A stretch of 64,000 nt of DNA, from the NCBI GenBank assembly GCA_963831005.1, contig CAWHOW010000059.1:21851-85850 (forward strand). The letters run 5' to 3'. Positions within the stretch are counted from its first letter, which is position 1, and each line of letters starts with the position of its first letter. The translations under genes were made by a program, and so were the position numbers. Below are positions 9,569-19,266 of the stretch, piece after piece. The notes under the pieces were generated by a model that searched no databases, had not been told where the DNA came from, and saw only the letters and a program-made list of their open reading frames with translations. This DNA comes from CAWHOW01 sp963831005. GTDB taxonomy: Bacteria > Bacteroidota > Bacteroidia > Bacteroidales > CG2-30-32-10.

Positions 9569-10480
9569 TTACTTTTTGTAATTAACGCAATAGATATTCT
9601 GTTTGCCATGCTTTGAGTTGTCAGAAGAATAGAAAGCACATTTGCCATAAGTATCGGTGATATAATAAAAGTCATCACCTGTAGTATTAACAGGAGCACC
9701 AAGATTTTCAGGCATCGACCAGAAACCATCATCATTCAATGTAGCGCTGAAAATATCAAAACCACCCATGCTTGCAGGGCCTTTTGAACTGAAATACAAG
9801 GTAGCGCCGTCAGCCATCATGAAAGGAGATTCTTCGTCTGCTGAAGTATTAACTTTATTTCCAAGATTAACAGGTTCGCTCCAGTTACCGCTTGATAATC
9901 TTTCAGAAGACCAGATATCCTTGCCGCCAAAACCACCAGGCCTGTCACTAACAAAGTATAAGGTATTGCCATCAGGACTTAAAGAAGGACTGCACTCCAC
10001 ATATTTAGTGTTGATATTCAACTTATGAGGAGAAAAGGAACTTTTCCTTAAGTCAACGGAATAAATATCATTATCAATAGTAATGAATATCTCCTGGAAA
10101 TTCATATTCTTATTGATCTCCTGGAAAGAAGCATAGTCTTTTTCCAGATTAATAGGTTTTGTCCAGGTAGATGTCTTACTGTCGAAACTGGAAAATAAGA
10201 AATCCCTGCTAACCAATTCCATATTACTGTTTTTGGTGTCAGTATAATAGAAAAGACCATGGTTGATCTCAGAAACATAGATAGGGAATGAGTTTGACTG
10301 CCCACTATTAATTTCATCACCCAGTTGGTTAACATCCGTTGCCACAGTTGTAGTGGAAAAGCCTTTTGCAAGGAATTTAAAATCAGAAGAAGTGTTCAAA
10401 TTTGACACATGGTTAATAGCAATAGCATTAATAAGGAGTAATGCTAAGGTAGCTGCGGAAATATATTTTAGTGTTTTCAT
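9569..10480 (-). CDS. Secreted PD40 beta-propeller-repeat protein
   Basis: 303 residues. A signal peptide (MKTLKYISAATLALLLINAIA) precedes PD40/WD40-like repeats: SPSLSPDGNTLYFVSDRPGGFGGKDIW, then EESPFMMADGATLYFSSKGPASMGGFDIF with EPVNLGNKVNT and MPENLGAPVNT linkers, and a final partial unit FYSSDNSKHGKQNIYCV. The same repeat type forms the propeller of PorE-like OmpA proteins, including the one at 36242-38491, but this protein has no OmpA, CRD or TPR domain. At about 300 residues it holds four or five blades at most, so it may be an incomplete propeller that pairs with a partner. Convergent with the TPR gene; a 713-bp gap lies upstream. Confidence 0.8.
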   Translation of the reverse strand: MKTLKYISAATLALLLINAIAINHVSNLNTSSDFKFLAKGFSTTTVATDVNQLGDEINSGQSNSFPIYVSEINHGLFYYTDTKNSNMELVSRDFLFSSFDSKTSTWTKPINLEKDYASFQEINKNMNFQEIFITIDNDIYSVDLRKSSFSPHKLNINTKYVECSPSLSPDGNTLYFVSDRPGGFGGKDIWSSERLSSGNWSEPVNLGNKVNTSADEESPFMMADGATLYFSSKGPASMGGFDIFSATLNDDGFWSMPENLGAPVNTTGDDFYYITDTYGKCAFYSSDNSKHGKQNIYCVNYKK

Positions 10481-11193
10481 AGTATATGGTTTTTAATGGT
10501 TTCTGTTTTGGTTCATCTTTCAATACAAAGTTACTTCAACAGGTAGTATGCATTCAAGAGTAGATTTACTCCATTATTGCAAGTAGATTTACCTGATTGT
10601 GCTTTGGTATTTGAAAGTCCTTTCATTTTATTACTTTATTATGGTCTGGTTTTCGCTTATAAATTTAAGCAAGAAAAACAATAAAGTCAAGTTAAATTTT
10701 CTACCAAAGCCTTGTTAATTCAGTAAGAAGGAAAGACTTTGATGAATCAACTTTTAAAACACTTACACCAAACAGGTAAAAGCTTACATTAAAATAAATA
10801 CGTAAATTCACTTAAAAGACTACGTAATATCTCCTAAACAGTTTAGGTGGTTTCTATTTAAGTTGAAAAGAGTATTCAGAGGAATATTTTAAACCGTAAA
10901 AAAAAAGACTTTTAACCTATAATTTAAGATTGGCAAATTTTTCTCGTAACCCCCATTATTAGCAGAATTGAATGCTTTCCTTAAATTAAAATTACTTGCA
11001 ATTTGTACCAATGATAACATTTATTTATTGATTAAAATTGACAAAGCCATTTCAATCCATTATATTTGCAATAAGTAAAATTTTACTTATTTAATATTGG
11101 ATTAGCAATATAATACGGAAATACTTCCTACCTGTTTGTATGAAAAGGTTTGAGATATATGCGGAAGATTGATTTGTCAAAACTACCATAACT
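10481..11193. other. Long AT-rich intergenic region upstream of two divergent genes
   Basis: No ORF with protein-like composition. It must hold the promoters of the PD40 gene (minus) and the endonuclease gene (plus). Only the latter shows a clear match (11038-11068). Confidence 0.5.
11038..11068 (+). promoter_or_regulatory. Bacteroidota-type promoter of the endonuclease I gene
   Basis: TTG at 11038-11040, a 20-bp spacer, and TATATTTG at 11061-11068 fit the -33/-7 consensus. Transcription would begin near 11075, leaving a leader of about 120 nt. A palindrome, AAGTAAAATTTTACTT, follows directly at the predicted start site and could be an operator or a 5' hairpin. Confidence 0.65.
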
Positions 11194-13180
11194 ATGAGGC
11201 TAAAAGAACGATTATTTTTACTTGTAACAATACTATTACTTGTTCCATTTAATAGTATTGGGCAAATACCTGCCGGTTATTATAATAATGCTACAGGAAA
11301 AACAGGTGATACACTTAGGGCAGCGTTGCGGGATATAATAGCTAATGGGCAGGTTAAACTACCTTATACCTCTAGCTCTTCAAATATGGATGTATGGCAT
11401 GCTTTTGCTGTGACTGATGTACGACCAGCCCCAAAAGATACCATTGTCTGGGACATGTATTCTGACATTCCAAGTGGTACTCCAGTATATAATTATACTG
11501 TTTTTACCAATCAATGCACATCAGGTTCTGCTTCTGCAGAAGGAACTTGTTATGCAAGGGAACATTGTGTTCCGAATTCATGGTGGAACGGAATTGATAA
11601 TGCCGGACATCCACAATATACTGACCTTCATCATTTATTTCCTGCTGATATGTATGTGAATGATAAGAAAAGCGATCACCCAGTTGGGCAAACTTCTTCA
11701 CCTACTTTTACATCAACTAACGGAAGCAAGGTGGGTCCTTGTTCTTGGCCGGGATACACCGGTACAATTTTCGAACCAATTGATGGTTATAAAGGAGATT
11801 TTGCACGTGCTTATCTTTATATTGCAACAAGATATATGGACAGTTTAAGTGCCTGGGTTAATAATTACCCGGGAACAGAAGCCCAATATGTTATTAATGC
11901 TACAGGAAATAATTTTAAACAATGGTTCATTGATATGCTGGTAACCTGGAACAATAATGATCCAGTGAGCCAAAAAGAAATTAACAGGAATGACAGTATT
12001 TATTATAGCACGCCCCAGCATAATAGGAACCCTTTTATTGACCATCCTGAGTATGTATGTAAGATATGGACGTCGCAATATTGCACTACCACTTCAACAT
12101 GCATAAGCGAAGGATTTGATGCTGTAGCTCCGCCTACGGCACCTACAGGCTGGACGTTTACAAATATTGAATCTAGTTCAACTTATACGTCATCGGGTAA
12201 TTATGGCATTGCCTCTCCTTCTATAAAAATGGATGCTACCGGGAGATGTTATCACAACACCGGTTGTTTCTGAAGCAATAGCATTATCATTCTGGATCAA
12301 AGGAGTATCAACTAATTCTACTTCCGCATTACTTGTAGAAGGCTTAAGTGGAAGTTCATGGACAACAATAGAAAATATAAATCCTCTTCCTACGGTTGGG
12401 ACTTCCAAATCTTACACGTCTTCTTCATCGCCCGCATTAGTTGCAGGTTTTACCCAATTCAGGTTTACATATACTAAAGGTGCCGGTAACCTTGCTTTTG
12501 ATGATGTAAGTATTACTTGCGGCACATCTGCATGCACAACTCCTATAAATCAATCAACAAATATGTTATTTTCAAATATTAGCTCTACTTCATTAACAGT
12601 GAGCTGGACTCGCGGTAGCGGAGATAATGTAATTGTTTTATGCAGAGCCAGCAGTGCGGTAACTTCGGATCCTGTAAGCAGTACAGCTTACACAGCTAAT
12701 ACGATATTTGGTTCGGGTTCACAGGTTGGAACAGGGAATTATGTCGTTTATTCAGGCGCTGCAAGTTCAGCGACAATAACAGGTCTATCATCAAATACAA
12801 AATATTATTTTTCAGTTTATGAATATAATTCATCCGGCCCTTGTTATAAAACCCCTGGTTTGTCAGGAAGCCAGCTAACCACTTTAGGAACAGGCATTAT
12901 TGATTTAAGAAAATTATCAACAGATGTGATTTCTTCTTTATATCCAAATCCGACTTCGCAATTAGTTTCATTTACAATAAATGCTTCTGAAGAAACTATT
13001 GTTTTTATCGACTTGATAAATTATCTGGGTCAGAAAGTTTGCACTAATAAACAAAAGGTATTCGAAGGAAATAATAAATTAGAATATAATATCTCCAAAT
13101 TTAGTAAAGGAATTTATTATATATCCATCCATTCTATTAATGGAAATATATTTGATAATAGTCAGCTTGTTATTCAATGA
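11194..13180 (+). pseudogene. Secreted endonuclease I with Fn3-like and T9SS C-terminal domains, single-base frameshift
   Basis: Two overlapping frames make one gene. Frame 1 (11194-12273) has a signal peptide and the EndA/NucM nuclease domain, with the catalytic run YAREHCVPNSWW and the LHHLFPAD motif. At 12241-12243 a GGG triplet shifts the frame; with two G the protein reads on as KMDATGDVITTPVV into frame 2 (to 13180). Frame 2 carries a jelly-roll-like domain, an Fn3-like domain (SLTVSWTRGSGDN ... ITGLSSNTKYYFSVYEYN) and a type A T9SS sorting domain (LYPNPTSQLVSFTI ... LINYLGQKV ... KGIYYISI). Intact, it would be a secreted, cell-surface DNA/RNA nuclease of about 660 residues. As written, the truncated product keeps the nuclease but loses the export tag. 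Sequencing error is the main alternative. Confidence 0.85.
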
Positions 13181-13188
13181 CAATTTAA

Positions 13189-16100
13189 TTACTTAGAAGC
13201 AATTACCGTAACAGGACCTTTAAGAGTAGAAGTAGATTTATCAAAGTTAGTAAGAGTAATGATATAAAAGTAAGTACCCGCAGAAACCAGTTTACCTTTA
13301 TATTCACCATTCCATCCGTCAGTACCACTATATAATAACTGGTCCCATCTGTTGAATATCTGAATATCCAGTCCTTTCAAGAATATCTGATTCTCAGCAT
13401 CAGTCCCATTTGGAATAAATGCATTTGGTATAGGTTTTACATTAAGGATTACAGAATCAGATTCGATACACCCAGCTTCAGAAGCATAAATAACTACTGT
13501 AGTGTTTCCATTTACAAAAGAATTGGATTGATATATGTTTGATGCTCCTGATTGCACCAACTTTCCTCCAATATAAAAGCTATAGTTTGGATAATTTGCA
13601 GGAGTTGCTGTTATTGTTACAACCTCTCCTGTGTATACTTGTATGGTGGGGTCACTTCCGCTTTGTACTGTCACAGTTGGAACAGGGGTTACTGAAACAA
13701 GTGTAGAGTCACTGTTAGAACAGGAGTTGGTATCCGTATAAGAATAAACCAGTTCATATTGCCCTATGTTAGCCACAGAAGGATTAAAGATGCTATCATT
13801 TGTTACCCCTGTTCCGGAAAAACTACCACCGGCAGGAGAGCCTACTAGAATAATCGGGTTTGCATCTATACAATAGTCATTTTCAGGAACATGAAATGAA
13901 ACCACAGGTAATGGGTTTATATTTACCACAATATTATCAGTTCCCGTACATCCTTGAGTATTCGTAACAGTAACAGTATATGTCCCGGCAGCCGACATAG
14001 AAACAGCACTGATAGATGGGTTCTGAACTGAACTTGAAAAGCTGTTAGGCCCTGCCCAGTTATAAGTAGATCCACCTCCGGAAGTGAGGTTTAGTGTTTG
14101 TCCTTCACAAGGTGTATTGCTGGAACCGATAGCTGTAGGATTAGCATTAATACTGACAGTAATTTGTGCAGTTGCTGTACATCCATTAACATCAGTAACA
14201 GTTAAAGTGTATATACCTGCATCGGATGATATTGCTCCGCTAATACTGGGATTTTGAGAAGAGTTGGAAAAACTATTTGGCCCGGCCCAGTTATATGTAG
14301 AACCACCACCAGAAGTTAGGTTCAATGTTTTTCCTTCACATGGAGTATTTCCTGATGCTGTTGCAGTTGGATTTGCATTTACATTAACCAAGGCCTGAGC
14401 GGTTGCTGAGCATCCATTTCCATCAGTAACAGTAACAAGATATGTTCCGGAATCGGAAAGTATTACTCCGCTAATCATAGGACTTTGAGTAGAACTGGAA
14501 AAACTGTTAGGCCCAGACCAGTTATAACTGGAGCCACCACCCGAAATAAGAATTAATGATTGTCCAGCACACGGCGTATTGCCTGTTGCAGTGGCTACCG
14601 GATTGCTATTGACTGTTACATTGGTCTGTGATGTTGATGAACATCCATTTCCGTCAGTTACAGTTACGAAATATGTTCCTGCATTTAAGGATGTATCTGC
14701 ATTGATCACTGTAGGATTTTGATTAGAGTTTGAAAAACCATCAGGTCCAATCCAATTATAACTATTGGATGAGTTTCCTGAGCAATTTAAATTTAATGCC
14801 TGTCCTTCACAAGGAGTATTGCCTGATGCCGTGGCTAATGGATTACTATTTACCGAAACTATAGTTTGTGCAGTTGATGAGCAACCGTTCCCATCAGTTA
14901 CAGTTACAAAATAAGTTCCGGAAGTCACTATAGTATCTGCGCTAGGTACTATTGGGTTTTGAGTTGAACTTGAGAAACTGTTTGGTCCACTCCAGCTATA
15001 AGAAGAACCTCCGCCTGAAGATAAATTGATAGTTTGTCCTTCACATGGTGTATTACTTAAAGCAGTAGCTGCCGGATTTGCATTTATTACAACAGTGGTT
15101 TGAGCAGTAGCAGAACAGCCGTTTGAATCGGTAACTGTTACGATATAATTTCCACTCGACGCAGGTAAAACATTCACGATGTTTGGATTCTGATTTGAAT
15201 TTGAGAAACTGCCAGGTCCACTCCAGCTGTAAACTGATCCTCCGCTGGATGTAAGGTTTAAAGAACTGCCTTCACAGGCAGGAGAATTGCTTGAGGCATT
15301 TACTGTTGGCAAAGGAAAAATTGTAATTGTTACTGGGGATGCAACCGTACTAAGGCCATCATTTACGGTAACTGTATATAGCGTGGTAACAGTTGGATTT
15401 GCAATAGGATTTGATATGGTTGTGCTGCTTAACCCAGATGCAGGTCCCCAAGTATATGTATAAGTACCAGAACCACCTGTTACTGTGGCCTGAATTTGTG
15501 TTGAATCTCCTAAACATATTGCCGAAGGTGATACTGTAAGTGAAGTCACATTAAGCGGGCTACCAACAACATTTACAATCACTAGGTCAGTGCCGGAACA
15601 ACCCGTTGTCTGGTCAGTTACAGTAACAGTATAGCCTGTTGTAACTGTCAAATTTGTAGTAACGGGATTTTGAACAGTAGTACTGCCTGCAATATAAGTA
15701 GATGGCGCCCAGCTGTATGTATATGTTCCTGATCCTCCTGTTACTGTTGAGTTTATTGTAGTGCTTGTTCCGTTTGCTATGTTATAAGGCCCGGCAGTGA
15801 TTGATGGACTTTGGTTAATAATAACAGCCGTAGAAGCAGTTGATGAGCAGCCATCATCTGTAACAGTAACAGTATATGTTCCGTTGCCGGCAGCAGTTAC
15901 ATTGGGTATTGATGGGTTCTGGGAGGAACTTGTAAAACTATTTGGACCACTCCAGCTATAACTAGCTCCTCCGCTTGGTTCTGATGTTAAATTTAACGTG
16001 TTTCCTGAACATAACGGATTATTATTCCCAGCGGTAACAACTACTGAGTTTACCGTTATTGTATGTGTTTGTGAAATACAACAAGGACAATCATTAGTGT

Positions 16101-17046
16101 AAGTGATATTATATGTGCCATTTAATCCGGCAGGATTAAACATATTACCTGTAACTCCAGTTCCGCTCCATGTTCCACCTGTTAATCCCAGTCCACTTAT
16201 CAATGAATTAAGATTAATTGGGGACGCAGATTGGCATAATGTATCAGGATGTGGTGTCCAGTCTGCATCTGTTCCTGGAATTATCGGAATGGATTTATTA
16301 TATAATTCCGAAGCTGCTTGTGTTAAATAATCCGTAGTATTTGGATAAGTTGTCCAATTTGTTACAGTATTTATTCTGCTTATCCAGTCTTTTTGTGTAG
16401 CTGCTGTCATGAGTCCGCTGTACATAATCCAATTAGTAGCAGAAGTAGGTGCCATACTATAGCACGACATTCCGGGGTATAAAGCTGATTTCTGTGTTGA
16501 ATTACCAAGTGCAACCCAAGCACCTGATGTAGAAAAAGCAAATAACATTCTTCCCCCTGAACCGGGGAAGCTATCACTTTGCGTAGTAATAGAATTATGA
16601 ACCCAATGCCCATTTTGTGCGAAGTAAACCTGGTCGCCGCCATCATTTATATTAAACAAACTTGCAGTACAACTGGTTGCTAGATTTGCCACCGACCATG
16701 CTGCATCAGGGTATGTAAATACAATGTATGGCGAAGGTTGATCGGTTCGGAAGGTTATTATGGTTCCTGCGGGAATTGTCCCTCCCGTTCTGGTTAATGT
16801 GGCTCCACCTTCAGTGCTTCCCCATAAATTTACATAACTACGTTCATATCCCTGATCTGTTATTTGAAATGTTGTTCCGGTCGTGATGTCTTTAAAACAT
16901 ACAAAACTTATTTCATCAACAGTATTACCTGCCACATTTGCATTTATGCCCAAGATAACAAGATCACCGGGATTGATAATTGTTTGTCCCCAGCTTAAGA
17001 TGCTTAATAAACAAAGTGAAAAGACAGAAAATAAACTCTTTTTCAT
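13189..17046 (-). CDS. Giant secreted repeat adhesin with gliding-type (type B) C-terminal domain
   Basis: 1285 residues. After the signal peptide (MKKSLFSVFSLCLLSILSWGQ), residues 22-270 are an N-terminal domain beginning INPGDLVILGINAN and containing DEISFVCFKDI, of the kind found at the start of Bacteroidota surface proteins. Then come one Ig-like unit, two PKD-like units (GGSGTYTYSWAP, GGSGTYTYTWGP), and six tandem Ig-like units of about 77 residues with the signature GNTPCEGQxLNLTSGGGSxYxWxGPNSF. The end (PNAFIPNGTDAENQIF ... GWNGEYKGKLVSAGTYFYII) is the CHU_C, T9SS type B domain. The protein should be exported by T9SS to the surface or medium. It ends 9 bp from the endonuclease stop, tail to tail. 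Repeat identity at DNA level implies recombination-prone copy number. Confidence 0.9.
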   Translation of the reverse strand: MKKSLFSVFSLCLLSILSWGQTIINPGDLVILGINANVAGNTVDEISFVCFKDITTGTTFQITDQGYERSYVNLWGSTEGGATLTRTGGTIPAGTIITFRTDQPSPYIVFTYPDAAWSVANLATSCTASLFNINDGGDQVYFAQNGHWVHNSITTQSDSFPGSGGRMLFAFSTSGAWVALGNSTQKSALYPGMSCYSMAPTSATNWIMYSGLMTAATQKDWISRINTVTNWTTYPNTTDYLTQAASELYNKSIPIIPGTDADWTPHPDTLCQSASPINLNSLISGLGLTGGTWSGTGVTGNMFNPAGLNGTYNITYTNDCPCCISQTHTITVNSVVVTAGNNNPLCSGNTLNLTSEPSGGASYSWSGPNSFTSSSQNPSIPNVTAAGNGTYTVTVTDDGCSSTASTAVIINQSPSITAGPYNIANGTSTTINSTVTGGSGTYTYSWAPSTYIAGSTTVQNPVTTNLTVTTGYTVTVTDQTTGCSGTDLVIVNVVGSPLNVTSLTVSPSAICLGDSTQIQATVTGGSGTYTYTWGPASGLSSTTISNPIANPTVTTLYTVTVNDGLSTVASPVTITIFPLPTVNASSNSPACEGSSLNLTSSGGSVYSWSGPGSFSNSNQNPNIVNVLPASSGNYIVTVTDSNGCSATAQTTVVINANPAATALSNTPCEGQTINLSSGGGSSYSWSGPNSFSSSTQNPIVPSADTIVTSGTYFVTVTDGNGCSSTAQTIVSVNSNPLATASGNTPCEGQALNLNCSGNSSNSYNWIGPDGFSNSNQNPTVINADTSLNAGTYFVTVTDGNGCSSTSQTNVTVNSNPVATATGNTPCAGQSLILISGGGSSYNWSGPNSFSSSTQSPMISGVILSDSGTYLVTVTDGNGCSATAQALVNVNANPTATASGNTPCEGKTLNLTSGGGSTYNWAGPNSFSNSSQNPSISGAISSDAGIYTLTVTDVNGCTATAQITVSINANPTAIGSSNTPCEGQTLNLTSGGGSTYNWAGPNSFSSSVQNPSISAVSMSAAGTYTVTVTNTQGCTGTDNIVVNINPLPVVSFHVPENDYCIDANPIILVGSPAGGSFSGTGVTNDSIFNPSVANIGQYELVYSYTDTNSCSNSDSTLVSVTPVPTVTVQSGSDPTIQVYTGEVVTITATPANYPNYSFYIGGKLVQSGASNIYQSNSFVNGNTTVVIYASEAGCIESDSVILNVKPIPNAFIPNGTDAENQIFLKGLDIQIFNRWDQLLYSGTDGWNGEYKGKLVSAGTYFYIITLTNFDKSTSTLKGPVTVIASK
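13910..15310 (-). repeat. Six tandem 231-bp coding repeats in the adhesin gene
   Basis: Six consecutive units of about 231 bp encode the GNTPCEGQ Ig-like modules. Neighbouring units share long identical stretches, for example the segments for GGGSTYNWAGPNSFS in the last two. Boundaries are approximate. Confidence 0.8.
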
Positions 17047-17557
17047 ATACTTTATTTTAATTGTAATTTTTTATTCTATAGTAATAGTCAATACTTATAT
17101 CAGAAATTGATTATAGACGAAAATTGCATCATTACTTGATGCAATATACCATTGGTTCTTATATCTAATGTTCAAAATTACTAATTTATTTTAATGAAAT
17201 AATAAAAAGGGATTATTTTTTTATTAAGAAATCATTTCACCAATATTAATGTTATTATACGTAATGAATTTTATATGGTTATTTTAAATGAATAAGGATA
17301 GTGTTTTACAGCCAAAGTAAACACATTATTATATCAGTTATTCAATGAAACAATAATAGAAAATTCGAAAATATAATTAAACAGGGTTGATGATTATTAG
17401 TAGAAGAAATAATAGAAGAATAGACATTTTAAATAAATAGCACTTTTTTAACATTTTATTTCCTATATAAATATTACCTTTGTAAATCTATCTTAAGAAG
17501 AAGTGTTTTAGTTTGGTAGGTGCATTCATTTTCATAAATATTAAATTAAAATATATT
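17047..17557. other. AT-rich intergenic region
   Basis: No gene-like ORF. It holds the start regions of the adhesin (minus) and of the small lipoprotein (plus). A TACCTTTG at 17475-17482 fits the -7 consensus for the lipoprotein gene, but no TTG lies at the right distance. Confidence 0.45.
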
Positions 17558-17965
17558 ATGAAGTTTCTTCGGGCTCATACGACGATTATTGTTTTCGGTG
17601 TTTTATTCATTTCGCTTTATTTAGTTAGTTGCAGAAAATCTATCTATACTACTAATATTGAAAGAACCTGGTTGGTTACCACTTATCTAAAAAACGGAGC
17701 GGATAGTACTGCTATTTTTAATGCCAGGTTTAAAAATTACTCTATTGTTTTCAATAATAATAATGGGTTTATTGAAATCTATTCTGCTGATGGTAAAACG
17801 TCAACTGCAGTTAAAGGAATGTGGCAGCTTATTAATCGTTCAAAAACACTTCAGTTAACAGATAGCGTTCGTGTTCGCCAGTACGACATTGATAAATTAA
17901 AAATAAAATCAATGATCTTGAAGGTAGGCAGCACTGGGCAGGAATTTGATTATAGCCCGCAATAA
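17558..17965 (+). CDS. Small lipoprotein, lipocalin-like
   Basis: 135 residues from the ATG at 17558; the frame is open to 17513, but the upstream residues break the signal peptide. MKFLRAHTTIIVFGVLFISLYLVSC is a lipoprotein signal with lipobox LVSC. The mature part (RTWLVTTYLKNGAD ... KNYSIVFNNNNGFIEIYSADGK ... GMWQLINRSKTLQLTD) has the strand pattern of the small lipocalin-like domains common in Bacteroidota lipoproteins. Such domains bind hydrophobic ligands or act as scaffolds; no substrate can be named. It is flanked by the adhesin upstream (divergent) and the NRAMP-like gene downstream (convergent). Confidence 0.75.
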   Translation: MKFLRAHTTIIVFGVLFISLYLVSCRKSIYTTNIERTWLVTTYLKNGADSTAIFNARFKNYSIVFNNNNGFIEIYSADGKTSTAVKGMWQLINRSKTLQLTDSVRVRQYDIDKLKIKSMILKVGSTGQEFDYSPQ

Positions 17966-17988
17966 GATTTACCTCCATTCTTTACAAC

Positions 17989-19248
17989 TTAAGTTAAGAA
18001 GGAAGTTACCAGCAGCATTAAAGATAATCCTATCAATATAACAACTGTAACCCAGCCGATGATATTATTAAGGGGCTTGTTAACGTATTTCCCCATAACT
18101 TCCTTATTGTTAACAATAAGTATCATACATATCAAAACTACGGGAAGTAAAATTCCATTCGCAACCTGAGTCCAACTGGAAATGCTTATTAATGGAGCAT
18201 TAGGAATTAGTATTATGCCTGCACCAATAACAATAATAGAAGTAAATAACCAATAAAAATGCGGCGCTTCTTTCCATTTCTTATCTATTCCTGCTTCAAA
18301 GCCAAAGGCTTCGCAAACATAGAATGCAGTAGCTACTGGCAATATGGTAGCTGAGAATACAGAGGCTATAAAAAGTCCGAAAGCAAAAGTTGCCGAAGCA
18401 AGCTTGCCAGCAAGTGGCTTAAGCGCCAAGGCCGCATCCTTTGCTTCTTCTATCTTGATGCCATATTTATTGAGTGTTGATGCGCAGGCAATAATGATAA
18501 AGAATGCAACTACCACCGTAAGTACACTTCCGATGATAACATCCCACAAGGTGTATTTGTAATCTTTTATTTTAATTCCTTTTTCAATTACAGCCGACTG
18601 CATATAGAACTGCATCCATGGGGCAACAGTGGTTCCAACTAGCCCAATCACCATTGCAAGAGAACCCATATCCCATTTCATTTCCGGATGAATAAGGGAA
18701 GTGCCAATTTCGCCCCATTCGGGTTTGCCCATAAGAGCCGAAACCACATATATCAAAAGGAAAACGCTGAATACGAGAAATACCTTTTCCGATTTCTTAT
18801 AATTGCCCTTTACTACGAGCCACCAGACAAGGAATGCAGTGATGGGAACCGAAATGTACTTGCTGATATTAAATACCTGTGAGCTTCCGGCAGTTCCGGC
18901 AAACTCAGTGGCAGTATTGCCAATATCGGCAAGTAACAAGGCGATGAATATAAAGAAGGTTACTTTAACACCTGCATTCTCGCGGATAAGGTCGGCAAGA
19001 CCTTTGCCTGTAACAATCCCCATTCGGGCATTCATTTCCTGTACCACTACAAGTACAATAAATGCCGGTATCAATGTCCACAGCATTCTGTAGCCGTAGA
19101 TGGCTCCGGCTAAGGAATACATGGTGATTCCGCCCGGATCGTTATCTACGCTTCCTGTAATGATGCCCGGTCCAAGTATGGCAAGGAATATTAAAATATT
19201 CCTGAAAATGTTTTTTCTTCTCCTGTTAAGATTCTTGTAATTCAGCAT
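17989..19248 (-). CDS. NRAMP-superfamily transporter with altered metal site (possible Mg2+ type)
   Basis: 419 residues with about 11 membrane helices. NRAMP proteins move Mn2+/Fe2+ using DPGN in helix 1 and MPH in helix 6. Here helix 1 reads NDPGG (Asp37, Gly40 replacing Asn) and helix 6 reads APW (Ala209 replacing Met, Trp211 replacing His). Loss of the soft Met ligand is the change described for the NRAMP-related magnesium transporters (NRMT clade), so Mg2+ uptake is a fair guess. The ATG at 19248 is chosen over the TTG at 19254 because GGGAGG lies 8 nt before the ATG but only about 2 nt before the TTG. It is downstream of, and cotranscribed with, the MgtE-N/CBS gene. The usual annotation would be mntH; I leave the symbol blank for that reason. 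Confidence 0.85.
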   Translation of the reverse strand: MLNYKNLNRRRKNIFRNILIFLAILGPGIITGSVDNDPGGITMYSLAGAIYGYRMLWTLIPAFIVLVVVQEMNARMGIVTGKGLADLIRENAGVKVTFFIFIALLLADIGNTATEFAGTAGSSQVFNISKYISVPITAFLVWWLVVKGNYKKSEKVFLVFSVFLLIYVVSALMGKPEWGEIGTSLIHPEMKWDMGSLAMVIGLVGTTVAPWMQFYMQSAVIEKGIKIKDYKYTLWDVIIGSVLTVVVAFFIIIACASTLNKYGIKIEEAKDAALALKPLAGKLASATFAFGLFIASVFSATILPVATAFYVCEAFGFEAGIDKKWKEAPHFYWLFTSIIVIGAGIILIPNAPLISISSWTQVANGILLPVVLICMILIVNNKEVMGKYVNKPLNNIIGWVTVVILIGLSLMLLVTSFLT

Positions 19249-19266
19249 AAGCAAGCCCTCCCATCA

